Positions 38,980 through 54,000 of a stretch of 64,000 nucleotides of DNA are shown one piece after another (position 1 is the first letter of the stretch; every line of letters begins with the position of its first letter). Position numbers and translations under genes: made by a program. The DNA lies in assembly GCA_039881145.1 (NCBI GenBank), contig JAYKKI010000088.1, forward strand, positions 5,002,001 to 5,066,000, written 5' to 3'. This DNA comes from Druceiella hillmani (taxonomy: Eukaryota; Arthropoda; Insecta; Lepidoptera; Hepialidae). The notes beneath the pieces are model-generated. The model did not search any database and had not been told where the DNA came from. It saw only the letters and a list, made by a program, of their open reading frames with translations.

Positions 38980-41900
38980 TATATTTAATTTTGGAATCCC
39001 AATCAACGATATTTCACTTCACACTGCCTTAGAAAAATGCTCCGTTTTATGTACGTATCAGTATTTCAAATATTAATACAAAAACATCCACGCCTGTCCA
39101 CGCAACTTAACTATGTCGTAATGTAAAAGTTCATTGCAATCATTCTCAAAAACGAATGCACATGAAGTCGTGTCATGCAGGTAAATAGACGGATGTGACG
39201 ATGTTACAAAGGTTTGTTATTTTGCTACAAAACCCTTAAAACGGTGTATTTTTATTAAATATAGACGTTGTTTCACTGCAAAAAACGATGACTGTAAGGG
39301 ACGTGCAGGTATCTCAATCGCAATGCACCTGTTTTTTTGTTTTTCTCTTTGGCGAACATAAAGTTAACTTATCGCTAGAATTTGTAATAAAATAAATTAG
39401 TTTCATTTTCGGGAAAACTTCGGAAAAGTATGTAATTGTTCAAAATTATGTGATATAATCTTCAAAAGAAATATTAAAAAATGAGGCATGCTTTGTTTAG
39501 TTTCAGATATAATAAGATGGCACCTGGTAAATCATGATCTTTCAAAAATCAAAACAAATTATAACTTAATAAACACAGGAATTAGTTTCCGTGATAGCAG
39601 AAATTTAAACATTATCACCCTGTTTAGTGATATTGAATCAGCACGGAGCCAGTTTGGGCACGTTCCCTAAGGAAACAGGGCGTTCATGTGATACATAACT
39701 CGATATGAAGCTAAAAATGTATGTTTTATAATTTGAGTGTCATTTTATTTTGTACCCATATTAGGACGATAATAACATAGGTATAACGTTCAGAGCTTCG
39801 CTAATTTATTGTTCTACCAACCTTTTTAAGTAAACAATGCGATAAAAACATGACAAAAAATCCACTCCAGAGTAATTATTCCCAGTATAATTGAAAATCT
39901 CACTTTTACGTGGCGTGAAAACGTTCATGAGAAAGAAAATAACACATTTACAGCGCTGTGAAATATTTATTTCACATCAGTTAATCGACGATATTGCGAA
40001 TTGTAATAATTCGAAATGAAAATCTGAAACTAAAACTGTAAATATTGCCTAAAATAAAATATACGAAAATTAAGGAAATATTTAAGGATCCCTAGCAAAA
40101 AGTCTACAAACTATAGGGAGATGTGCAAAACGTCCAAGCAAAACACGCAAAAAACATCAGCTACAAACGTATTGAGTCCACGTGTATGACAGAGACAACA
40201 TTCATATAAGATTCCATCTATATGAAAGAAACAACATTTATATAAGGAAACTGCATTAATTTTAAAAATGATGATCTCAGCTGAATTATCTCTTTAAGTA
40301 ATAATAATTTATCTATAACTGAAATTAGTTATTAAAACAAAGGTTTTTTCAGTATAATTAGTTAATGAAGTTACGTTTTGTTTCTTTTTTTTAATGAATT
40401 TTTATTAACATAGAAAATTGGTCTTGTTTTTTTTTTAAATCCATATTTTGTAAAAGAAACTATTATTAATTAGCATGATTCACGAATAATGTTCTTATAT
40501 CATCTGTGACACTTCGTGACCTTGTAAATGTAAGGTCAACATACCAAAATTTTCAAAAATAAGGCTGACGAACAAGATGATTTTCACATACTCTCTTTGT
40601 AAACGGAACTATTGAGGCTTTGATGAGAGACTGAATTGAAATAAACATTTTTACTGAAAGCAAAGAATCTCGTAGAATGAAATTATTCTCCATCACCTTG
40701 AAGAACTTTAACCATAATCGTTTTGCAAACTTTATATGCTGGTTAACAGCAATTTTAGTGGACTATTCATTAAGAAGGTGGACCTTCTTAATGAATAATC
40801 ATCTTGGAACGACTCTCGATATTTGAATAAAAATTGCACCCAATGATCTGTAAAGATAACGTACTTATTGAGAACGTAAATAAGTTATCTACCTCGGGTT
40901 TAAAATATAATTTGGAACAGAAAACCAGATTACTTAAGTAAATAGACAAATCGGCTCGTATTGGATAGCAATTTGTTAACTGACCTAGAAATTGAGGAAT
41001 AATATAATACCAATTAGCCTTAAAAGAAAAGTTCATGGACCCTATATCTTCGGGGTGTATGCAGTTGGTAAAAAAAATATAAAAACAAAACATAAATTTA
41101 AAGCAAAAAAATTGCCAACAAGTTTATAGAATGCCACGGAAGTAAACGTGCACAGAATCAGTTTGAGGGACAGAGTGAGAAATGAACAAGTAAAAGCTCA
41201 AAGCTCAAAGCGCGTTTTAATTCGACACCTATAATATCTTTCCAGTTGACTTCCCTCTTTCCATAAATTGTGGTGGAAGATTTTCTTTGCTTCGCTTCAA
41301 AAAATGTATGTTGAATGCTGTTCACTTACAAAAAACTTCACTTTTGAAATGCTGCCTTTTACGGTGAATATCGGTAGCTAGATAGAATATGTTGACGATT
41401 TTAGAAATTTCTCAATATAAGAATAGCTATTTATAATTACGATTCATAATTTTGTGCAAAATTTGCTACATTTCGTTTCAATAAGCAACGAAGGAAAAAT
41501 ACATAAATGATTTTGAAAATGTTCACTTGGAAAATGGTCATTTAGTTTCGTTTAATAATAAGATAAATTTAATTTTCCAACATTTATTGCATCAAATATC
41601 TCATGAAGAGTTAGAGCTCTTCCTTCAATGATCTTTCCGAACTTTTTTCGTTGGAAACTAAACTGTTTTCGTTTTTCAACTAAGAAAATATTTTCTAATA
41701 ATCAAAGCCAATATTTAATTTTATTAGACTTGAAATCAAAGCAATAAATATACAGACGATTTTGCTCTATTTTGCATTTTAGACTTCATCAAAAAGTACA
41801 GTCATTTTCACGAAAGTATCAAGTGTGTGTTAAATAATTTTAAAATATTTTTAAGCTACAAAATGGTTTGTTTTTAAAATACCTCAAGAAATTGTGTGAT

Positions 41901-42793
41901 CTCATATTTTCAACAAATTTATATAAAACAACGAGGAACAACTGAGAATTTTGGATAAGAAATGAACGAGAATATGTTTACTTGTCGAAAGTAAACTGAG
42001 TTTATTGCAACTTTTTCGTATTTATCACCCATTCCCGTAAATAAATCTATGCAAAAAATTATATTTATGGAAACTTAAAATTTTAGTTTAACGCCATCAT
42101 TCGCTATGGTAATATTCTTCGTGGCGACTTCAATGCAACACATCACGACGGGCCCGTACTGGCCCGGCATCGTGGGCGTCGAGCAAGAGACGTGCAGAAA
42201 ACACTGGTTATCGTCTCTTCTATTTATCGCTAATTATAGTGATTGGAGTGAATACGTAAGTGTTATAAACTTTACTTTTAAAATGTTAGTGTAGATAGGT
42301 CTTAAAGTGTAGATGCTGTAATAGGTAGAAGAACGACGAACGGACAAACGGGCAGACGTATAGATTAATGTGACGTAATTATCAGGATTTCTTATTTTAC
42401 CAAGGACCCTTAAAAATAAATTAAAATTTATTTGGCAGTATTCTCGTGAGTAACTTATTCTGTCCCTAAAAGTTTTGGGAGAAAATAGAAAAATGTCTGA
42501 AGAATTTACAAATATTCGAATAGCGAGGAGCAAGAAAAAACCAAATCTTTACCCACGTTAGAGGCTACGAAATTTAATGCTTCTACTTGCCTCCAAGAAT
42601 AACGATAGCGAATTTGTTTGCCACATTTCTGTTTATTTCAAAGCAAAATAATTTGAACAGAAAATACGGTTTTAATATGAAAAATTTGGCAGCAGTTTAA
42701 ACTTCATAAACATAAAATGAATGATCGTGCCAGTAGTCCAGTGTTTCATACAATGTGACAAGTAAATATTAGGACCAAAAAGGAAAAATGTTG

Positions 42794-42870
<77 letters not shown>

Positions 42871-44191
42871 TATATATATACAGGATGTCCAGTGGCAGAT
42901 TTCAAAGTTTGAACAAACATAGTTTCTGAACGCAACAAATAAGAGGGGCGCGGGGGCATCGTTAGAAGCGCAAGCGGTGCCGATATTTTAGTAGCCATGG
43001 AACAATGGAGTGGAGAGCACCGCGCTTTTGCTGTCGAGACGTACATTTTGAGTGGATTTTCGCTGTCTGTAGCACGCCGTCGATTTAATAATCGTTACAG
43101 TATTCGTCGATTACGTGATGGACCATCGATCAACCTCATTCAGTCATGGGTAGCAAGGTTCAGAGCTACAGGATCAACATTAAATATGCCCAGGCCAGGA
43201 CCTATACCATTGGTAGCCACGGATGTCCACGGTTTCTGTCGTTGAAAATCCCCGTTTATCACTGCGTACACGTTCATCGATATTGGGAATTCCGAAATCA
43301 ACTTTACAGGTAATAATGCAAAAAAAGCTCAAGTTCCATCCATATAAAATTAAAATTTTTCAAGATTTACACGATTCTGACTTTGAATTAAGAAAAAATT
43401 ACGCAGAGGTGATGTCGTTGAGATTGGATGGGGAGATGGGCAACATATTCTTTAGTGACGAAGCTCATTTTCACATTGGAGGATATGTGAATAAGCAGAA
43501 CTTTCGTAACTGGGATGTCCACAACCCAAGACAAATGCATCAAGAGCCTTTACATAAGCCTAAAGTAACAGTCTGGTGTGCCATGTCTGTATCTGTAATC
43601 ATAGGGCCTTATTTCTTTGAAAATCAACGTGGCCAAACTGTAACTGTGAATTCGGAGAGATATGCCCAGATGTTAAATGCCTTGTTCAGAGTAGAACTAC
43701 AGAATAGTTCATCCTTCAACCAAAACACATGGTTCCAGCAGGACGGGGCCACAGCTCACACTGCTAATTTGTCCATGAATGCAGTGCGGCAGTTATTTCC
43801 AGAAAAAAACATATCCCGAAACGGTACCGTACCGTGGCCACTATTGTGTACACGTGGCCCTAGATCACCCGATTTAAGCCCATGTAACTTTTTCTTATGG
43901 AGTTACTCAAACTCCGTTGTTTTCAAAACAAATCCGAGCACTGTAACACATCTTAAAGAAAATATTCGAGCCGAAGTCAGTAGGATACCCCAGTCGCTCT
44001 GCAAACACGTTTTTGAAAACATGCGTGCTAGACTCGAAGAGTGTGTCAGACTCGATTTCCATTTGGAAAACGTGGTTCTTAAAAAATGAAATCCCCATTT
44101 TATATAAAGTTAAAATAAACCTACTTTGTATTAGAGGTGTAGTTTTTTTTACAATTTTTAAAACATTGAAATCTGCCACTGGACACGCTGT

Positions 44192-44240
<49 letters not shown>

Positions 44241-45318
44241 TTAGTTATTAAGTTTTTAGCCAGCGCCGAAGCTTTAAGTGAATTACGTAAAAGAACGTCG
44301 TCCGGGTCACGGTGCAAGTGTTGCCACAAAAAATATACATCATGCGACGGGCGAGTTCACGCGATAGCAAATAGTCCTACGCGATAGCAAATATTTTGTT
44401 TAGAAAGTTCAGAAATGAGGACTACGATCTTGAGGACGAACCCTGTACCGGACGTCCTGTTATATTGAATGTTCAACGATTCCGACGCCTAATTGTGGAA
44501 GATCCTTGACTGATGACTTGTCAATTGGCAGACGAGCTACACCGTAGTTATGACACCATAGAAACAAATTTTCACTAATCGGGAAAAGTTTCAAAATATG
44601 TCGTCAGCAGAGTGATACTTGTCAGCAGTTATTGACATTGAAACGCGATTTCGACCGGCTGAATCAGTTAGTAATTGGCGATGAGAAATGGGTTACATAC
44701 GTTAACCATACACGTAAACGTCAATGGCTGTATATCGGTGAAACAGGAGTTTCAGTATTCATACTTGAAATAAGTGTCAAAGAGGTAATGTGAGATGCTG
44801 GTGGAATATCAAAGGCTTTATTCATTGTCAGGCCTTATTGTCCTTATTGTCAGGCCTTATCATAATCAAGGCAGATATGCACTGTGAACAATGGAACCTA
44901 TTAGCTGACAAATTGAGTAATCAACAAGATCGAGTTTATTTTTTACATGACAATGCTAGACCACGTATTGCAAAACTTACTCGTGATTAGAGGAGCTCGG
45001 CTGGATTCTACTCTATATTTGCCGGGCATTGCGCCCTCTGATTACTATTTATTCAGGGCTCTAAGTAACCATTTATACTTCAAAGAAGATCTGCAAAACT
45101 ACCTCGCATAGTTTTTTAAATCCAAGTCACCGGAATTTTACAAGAAAGGCGTATTGTCATTGCCAACTAGATGGAAACAAGTAGTAGATAATAATGGCGA
45201 ACACTTAATTAAATTTAGTTTAACATATAATTTTTGTAATAAAAATTGTTGGCAGCAACTCGGGGTTAAAAGTATATTAGGCAATTTAATGTATTTATAC
45301 ACACATACACACACGCAC

Positions 45319-45385
<67 letters not shown>

Positions 45386-48300
45386 TTTCAGGTACAAAAA
45401 AATCTTGCATCTAGAAACATTCCTCTTTAGAAGGGCAGTAACAACCAAAATCCTTGTTTCGATGGGCTAAATCCGTAAACGACATGCCTACTTATTCCGA
45501 TAATATTAGTTGTTTCTGGAGTTCATGATGGAATGAGTGGTTGATGTACTAGGTGTGGTAGAATAGCCTTTGTTGGGAAACGACTACTCCCAAAACAATA
45601 AGCATTGAATGGTACCTTTGTAATTAATCTCTTTCAAGTATCGGAAACGTACTCATAGAATTCACTTTGAAATAGATAGTTCTTAATATGGGGTAATTTT
45701 TTATTATTTCGAGAAAAATAACACTTATTCATAGTAAACCCAAAGTGAGATATACCGTCGTTATATATTCGTCGTTTATCTTATTGAAACACTTAGGGAC
45801 ATTTAAAAATATGCTGATATGATAAAGCAATTTTTAAAAGAAATTGTAAATAATTGAATTGCATTTGGAAAAATGCAGCTAGGAGCGTTGGATGTTATAT
45901 TCACATCGTAACTATTACATGATATATTAATAATATAAAATATGACATTTGACATTTCTGATTAAAAGTCCAGGAACACAAGAATTCGATATTTTAAGTC
46001 TATGTATAACAGGAGAAATCGAAAAATTGGAATTTTTCTTTGTTTTCTCAACCAACCCAACCCAATAATCCATTAATATTCACTATGTAATTGAAGGTTT
46101 CTTTTTGTAGGCTACTTTTTGGTTATAAATCTGTTAATATTATTTCAAAATATTGCACTATTATGGGCAACATATTTGAAAGAAAAATGCAAAAATTGCA
46201 AAATTGGTGAAAATTGATTTAAAATTTACAATTAGGCGATCGTGCAGTTAAACTTTATTTTTTTATTATATCAGTATGATGATTTATATATCTCCTTTTA
46301 CAGTGCTGGTTGACTTCCTGGCATCTCCCAGCTGACTTTCATTGCTTTCTATTAGGAATATGTTTCGCCAGTATTATCAAACAAAATGAAGCTTGGGGCA
46401 TAAGGATCATTATCTCCGTCATAGTGGGTTCGATATTGGTAATGGGATATCAATTTTACTGCAACAACTGGATCGTCCAACTTGCGCCATTTACCGAGTA
46501 AGTTCTTGTATATATAAAAAAAATATTTCGATATTGCAGTGTGCAGTTTTCCGGTCTATTTGGTAGCTTCCTGTGATTTTGAGTTTGCTGATGATCCAAC
46601 ATGCAGCATGCATCCACGCCGTCATATATTTGCTGAGTGTTTGGTACAATTAGTACCAAATATTAAATGAAAACTCCATTTGAAGCATCTATTGGCGAAA
46701 TTCCATGCTAATATATCTAAAACGGTAGAAACAATAGAAGTCTCTTAACTAGATGAATGCATGGAAAAACATGATGAAGTCATTATACATAATGAGTCAA
46801 TTGTTTCCCGAGGAACTATTGGAACCTTGATATTGGGCGTTATTTGACTTATTTCACATGGCTATAAACATTATAATGGTAATGTAAAGTGACTTTTTTG
46901 TATCACTAACTATTGCCCAAAACATTGTTGGTATTACTTATGTAACATACACTTCACTTTTTATCGATTTGTGAAGTTTTTGTTTAATGTTTCTTGAATT
47001 CGCCATTCTTGAATCTTGCCATTTTTATCTCTTTTCAAACATGCACGCAATAATGACCACGTTATAGAAAAAACACAAAATAGAAGAAACACAGCCTCAA
47101 ATAAGTGGTGTTTACAATATAAAAGAAATACATCCTCCAATTTTCTTATTTTGATTACAAATTGCACGAACAAATGAAGATAATTATGAAAAACTCTCCC
47201 GCTATTTAATGCAGTGCGGAAGGAAATTTAATAAAACTTTTTCTTAGCAACTGAGGACGGTAAAACTGAATATAAACTTCAAATTTTCTGTTCTAAACGC
47301 TTGCCAAATTATACCTTTTTTATTCACTAATTACTACTCAATATTGTCAGCACTACATGACATAACTTCAAGTGTAGGACAGCGAGCAAAGTGCTATAAG
47401 CGAAGTGAAGAAAAACATAATTTTTTTCTTTCTAAAATATTGTACAAGTATCCAAGTGACAAGGTAGTTGACAAATATTTTCCAAAACGTATAGTTTAAA
47501 CAAAGTAAACCTTTACATAACGAATTAATGAAATTTATAACGAAAAATTAATTTTACATAAAAGAAATATAATTTTCTTGCATTTACCTACTGAAGTCAA
47601 TCATATCGTGATATCCTTAACATGTAACGTAATTCTAGAGTAAATACAGTAAATAAATAAAAAATGTTACCATTTTAAAATAAGTGATAATGGTAGAGCA
47701 GCGCATCACACACCGAATGTTTTGCGGCGCCATCAAAGCAAAAGGTGATTTTAAAAAAGAAACAAAAAAAATTATGTTCTCATTAAGTTTCAACAACTGA
47801 AAGTTATAGCAATCAACTTTAATAACTGAAAATCTTTTTTAAAGATAATAATATGTAATTTTTAGAGTTTTTACAAAATTAAGAATCTTTAGCTTAATGA
47901 GTGATACATTTTCTCATTTCAATGACTTGGATAGAAATTTATAAGACAGTAAAAATATTTAATTCATGACAGACAATGTCAATACCTTACATAGAGAAGC
48001 TTATTATTTTGATTAAACGTCATGAAAAACGCAGTTCTCAAAAATTCATTGCGACTTCGAATTATATTAATAAAAATTTTGAATTTAGAAAATTTTGTTG
48101 TTTGTCACGTGTTGTTCTGTTATTTATCGCATGAAAATGCATTTACGTTAATTGAAAATTCAGTTAGTGTAATGTTTTCCAAGTGACAACGAGGCTAACC
48201 AAGTAATTGAAATATCGGCCAAAAAAAGTGTGCAACTGTAAGTTTTATCTCAGATTTAGACAAGCCTTGGCTTGTGCGATGGTGTAAATACGGAAACTTA

Positions 48301-50967
48301 GTCACTTAAGTTTTGAAAACCCCAATGGCCACTTTTTATTTACGCGACAAAGCTTCATGTCTATGGTGTCCTTAAAAACTAATTGTCACTAGAAAGTAAT
48401 TTATTTATATGCGTTTGCAATGATAATCGACGCATAGAAAAATTTTAAGTGAAAAACAAAGCAAGCCATCGCGTTAAGATTGAATGATTAATCACTTCTG
48501 ATAACTAGTTGTAACTACCTGTTAGTTTATTTTATAATGTTCTTATTTTCTGGTAATATCTCATTTCGTAACACTTGATTATAACTTAAAATACTTTATT
48601 TAATAAAAGGCTGCTTCATATATGGGCCTTATTTTTGAAAAGTGTGGTGATCACCCTTATACCTGAAAGCGACCGTAGGTTGCGAAACGATGCTTTATAC
48701 TATTAATTACCTCTAACTATTTTTCTGAAGATAATATTTGAAATTAATTTATGGATTTCATGCCATATAATCAAGTAATATCGCGTTTCGGTATACGGCA
48801 CCAATGCGACATACACATGTCATTTGTATTCAATTTGTTGTTACATATTTATGCATATGTCGTCTGTACTGAATTTCTTAGTATTGGAACAATAGTTTGG
48901 AATAGAATACGTCACCATGTCGAAACCCAAGATAATCTAATAGTAAATATAAACTAGAGCTGTTGACGCTAATGAACAACGTCAGTTACTGGTGGAGCGT
49001 AGCCAAGCTCAATATCTCGGCGATCTCCATTCTAGCGTCATATCACCACTTACGCTTCTTGCCCTATATTTTAGATATTGACTCTGTGAAATGAACAATT
49101 TATTGTTGTTTAAACGAGGGGACACGTGGGTATGTACGCACGCGCGTAACTGTGAATGTATGCGTGTGTGTATGCGTATGTATATGTGAGTATGTGAATT
49201 TATCCTGTTCTATTTTTATTGACTATATGACGTTACTTTCATAGCATTATCGTATTATAAAATTAAAACAGGGTTAAATGTCGTAAACTACAAATTTCAA
49301 TATTAATATTTTTGATTCAATATGAATATGAGGACTTTATTGAATATTATTTTTTGTACTTCATTACTTTTTTTAGGTCTCGTTTTTCACTTTATTATTT
49401 TTTTTAGTTTAAACCGCAATATTCGAGGAATGGTTAATATCGAGCAATCGTACATAAAGTCCCACGTACGTATTCCAGTGTATTTTATAGGCCTGCTGTT
49501 TGGACATATAGCGTCTGTTAAAAGGGCTAAGAAGGAATTTATTTCACAGGTAATGTCTTTATTTAAAAATATCTTTATTTTTTTGAAATCTATTATTAAT
49601 ATCTCAGCGATCATTGTAATTCATTTTTAAAATTTGGAAGTGAACATTTTTTGTACATTTATTGATGGGAAAAATTTTGCGAGTCCGCATCCCGTCACAA
49701 GCGTAATGCGCTTCGGGTATAATCGGCAGTAGGCCGAATGTGATCGTATAATTCAATGCACTTAGGATATATTCGGTGGCATACCAAGTACCTACGACCG
49801 AAAAAGAGGAACATCGAGCTGTCGAGTATAGTATTGTTTGGTATGGGAATATAGCTAAGAATTCGCATCACGCAGCGTTTTTCACCTCGTGAACATTCGG
49901 CGGCGGGCCGAGAATACCCGAACGATAGAGTAGCCGTGCGAGTTACATATGTTGTACGCTCGGAGAATACTCAATATATGAAGTCCACGTTTATAATGAA
50001 GGCATATGTTTTCCCTCTGGGAAAAAGTGCATATTTTTTAACTTTCGTATCCAAAAAAACCGTAAACAGTATGATTGTATTGGTTGACAAAGTTTTTACT
50101 CCATAAAATTGAGTTTTCTTAACACTAGAGTCTTAAGTACACCCAATTTAGTTTCATGACTTTGATATTTTTATAAAAAAAGTTTTGCTTCCCTTATATT
50201 ACTAATCAAAATATGGTACAACTCAGTTGCACGTGACACATTTAGAAGAGCAGAGTCAATTATTTTATTGCAAAGTAAAGAATCCAAATTTAAACATCGA
50301 TGTAGACGATGAACATCAATATAATGTTGGTGAATTTACAAGAAGAAAATATTAAAATTCGCGTGGATATTTAAGGCTATTCCGGAATGTCTGATCATGT
50401 TTGCAGAATGGTAAATTTCGCTCATGAGATATGTAACAGAAAATGTTCCCTTGCCTTAATTCCAAGACTATAAGTCTCATTAAGACTGAACTATGAAAGT
50501 TTCATTTTTACATTAAAAACTACTCTCAAACAGGCAATTTTATGAATTGTATGGTCAAGAACGCCTATCACCATGTAAATAATCAAATATGCATATTTGT
50601 AGGAATATAAACAATATTGGGTTTTGTCTAAAATATACTGCATGAATAGTCTCACACGGAAGTAAATATCTTACGTATAGACTTAATCGCTTTACAGTTA
50701 AAGTTGATATAGTCTCGACTTCTCTGTAACTTGCATGTCTGCTCTGTGAGCTGCAATTACAGACTAGAATTAAACGAGAACTGCAAAAAATATAATATCA
50801 CTGTGCCCTCATTTGAACCCAGTAATTCTTAGGACATTTGAAACAACAACTTGTCAGATATTTAAGCTTTGATTAGGTATACCCGGTAAAGACAGGTAAA
50901 CCAATACAATGAAACCTCCACGGTTTTCGCTTGTCACTTCCTTTTTATAAAAATTAAGTGATATAAG

Positions 50968-51008
<41 letters not shown>

Positions 51009-54000
51009 CTCGTTTGCATAAAAAACGGGCGGTTTTGATTATGTCATATTATTAACAAAATATTATTTATTAAGAGGCTGTAATAATTTTAATTGTTACT
51101 GGCAGGTAAAGTGTATTCTGGGACATAAAAACCAACGTTCTAAATTTAAAATTTATTCTTTGGAATGAAAATTCTCTTTCATTGACAAAAATGTATTTTT
51201 TGGCGGTAAATGAAATCCAACTTTTATTAGGTTCTTTTTAGTTTGTTACGTTTTTTAGTTTAACGAATAAGTTTTAATTAAATTTCTGCTGTTTGCTGAA
51301 TTAGTTAAAACGATAAGAGCTAGTAAAATTATTACGCTGCTTGAAGAAGGCTGTAGCCAAGGTTATGTGTCTCAGAAGTATAATATGAGCCATTCCACTG
51401 TCCAAAGGAACTGGCAATGATACCAAAAAAGGGGCTCCGTCTGTAGAAAGCCCAGTTCTGGAAGAAAACGGTGCACTGGCCACGGGACGACCGCTTCATA
51501 GTCAGTCAAGTGCTACGAAATTCAAGTTACTTACGTGGATGTCAAACAGAACATCGAGAACATCAAAGGTACACGAGTAAGCCTATGGACAGTCAGAAAG
51601 AGACTTCAGGCCGTCAATATACGTAGATATCGCCCAGCTCGGGGCCCTAAATTGCTCCGTAAGCATAGAGTTGCCAGATTGAGATTCGCTCAAAATTTTT
51701 CGTCATGGACTCAACAAGACTGGAATAGTATTTTATTCTTTGATGAAGTTCGTATATCGATTAATGGTGAGGATCGACGTCGGCGAGTCTTACGAAGACC
51801 TGGAGAACGCTTCGCAGAAGTGAGATTTGAGGGAATCACCCCTTACCTTGGAGGCTCCGTAATATTTTGGGCTGGTATTAACTCAGATGACCGTACCGAG
51901 TTAGTTTTTATTGAAAATGGCACGCTTAATGCGCAAAGATACATACCAGAGGTTCTTATTCCTCATGCCCACTCCGCATTAACAGCAGTTGGAGGCGAGT
52001 CCATTTTTATGGACGACAACGCTTACGCCCACCGCTCTAGGGACGTTGATGCGTATATATAAGAGACCGGAATTTGTCCGTTAGACTGGCCAGCTATAAG
52101 TTCCGACCTCAGTCCGATAGAACACATATGGGATAATCTCGAACGTCGCTTCAGGGCCGTAAAACCAGCTCCAGAAAACATTAAGGCCTTTAAAAATTTG
52201 ATCGTCGCTAAGTGTGAACGTATTCCTCAGCAAATTATAAAAAACGTCGTCGAAAGCATGCCTAGCAAATTAAGCGCATTTATTTTAGCTAGAGGAGGCA
52301 ATACTCGTTACTAAATTTTTAAATTTTATCCACAAATAAATGAAACTACGTGATGTAGTATTATTTCTACTTTCTTTTATTTCTTTACCACGACCTAGGT
52401 TTCGTTGTATTACAACATCTTCAGGTGGGATATTAGCAAAGATACTTGCTAATCTAAAAAGATCTTTGCTAATATCCCACCTGAAGATGTTGTAATACAA
52501 CGAAACCTAGGTCATGGTAAAGAAATTAAAGAAAGTAGAAATAATACTACATCACGTAATTTCATTTAATTGTGAATAATGAATTTCTACAAAATTAACG
52601 CCAAATATATTTAATATTTAAATTTTATATTAAATTTATAAATAAAATTCAAAAATAAACTTTATCCATTTTTAATGTACCAGTTTGAAAACGCTTGTCT
52701 GTGGACTTTACATCGTTTAACTTTACTGAAGTAAGTAAAAACGCTATATCAATAATAAATAACAATATTCTCATCATATCGCCATATAAAATGCATCAAA
52801 TAATAATAAATATACGTGATGCAAGGTACTATAATAGTTAAAAGAAATAAACTTTGATTGAAATAAGTGTGCCTTTTATTTTTTTCTCCAAAACTCCAGC
52901 CCCAATTTACAAGTTTACCGAAAGCGCTGGGAACGTAGAAGAATAAACGAACAAATTATTATAAAACAATAATGGATGAGACAAAAAAGCAGAACTAGTA
53001 ATTAATAATACAAAGACACACAGGAATTCAAATAAGTATCATCTAATAATCAGTCGCGAACTACCAAGCAACTCCTTAAACCCATTTCTAATTTATAACT
53101 TAAATTTATTTGCAAATGTACGTCGTATACTATATTGAAAATGTCGTCTTCATCATTTTAAAAATTCTAGAAATAGTCTTGTTTATTTTATGATAACATA
53201 TCTTTTTTTATTTTTACGAATTTTACAGAGTGCAGCAAGACTTGTTTACAAGCTCGCATTGGCAATAATGATAACCGCATTATTAATTGAGCGGATTTTG
53301 ACTTTAAAACTGATTGGCAGTCCTTTGATCCTTGCCATGTACGGTTCTTTGTTGAGACCTTTCTGGGGTCTTGGTGTAGCATTGTTATTCATCGTCTGCA
53401 CCCTGAAACCAAATGGTAAATAAAAGAATAATATTTTGTATAAAAAGAAAAATTTATCTTAACAGTATTATCAATACGATTATATTTATTTACAAACATA
53501 TTTCCTTCTAGAATGCTTTGGCAAAGTAGTTGTGATAAATTTCTCTTATTACGTGAAATATATCGGTTTTACATTCTACGTATCGACACTTGAAATTTCA
53601 GTAAACGGAAGTATCAATATACTCTATTCAAATGTGTAACAGATTTTTTCATTATCACCTTTGTCACAGACGTCAAAGCAAATTTTTCTGATGAGAAATA
53701 TCTGTAGCTACTTTTGTTATAAAACAAATAATTCAGTGATGAAATCTCAATATTAATGATAAATTTTTATTATATTTTAAAGTTACTTTTAATATAGCGT
53801 CTAAGGTTAAATATAGTTAACAAATTCACTTATTTCATGTCATTTCGTTTTATCTGCATCAACGTATGCCACATTTTTCATACGACTTATACATAGATTA
53901 CCTTAATTTTATTACGCAAATCTTTAATAAGCAAGATAGAGATTTACGATATTAAAACTGAAACAAACTTGCAGAAATGTTTGCCTTAAATTTCTCTCGG

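Noticed and set aside
40788..41093. 101-residue minus-strand frame in intron 6
   Set aside because: No motif, and its 3' end falls inside the hairpin at 40765-40796.
46456..46659. Minus-strand frame overlapping exon 8
   Set aside because: It is a shadow of the exon on the opposite strand.
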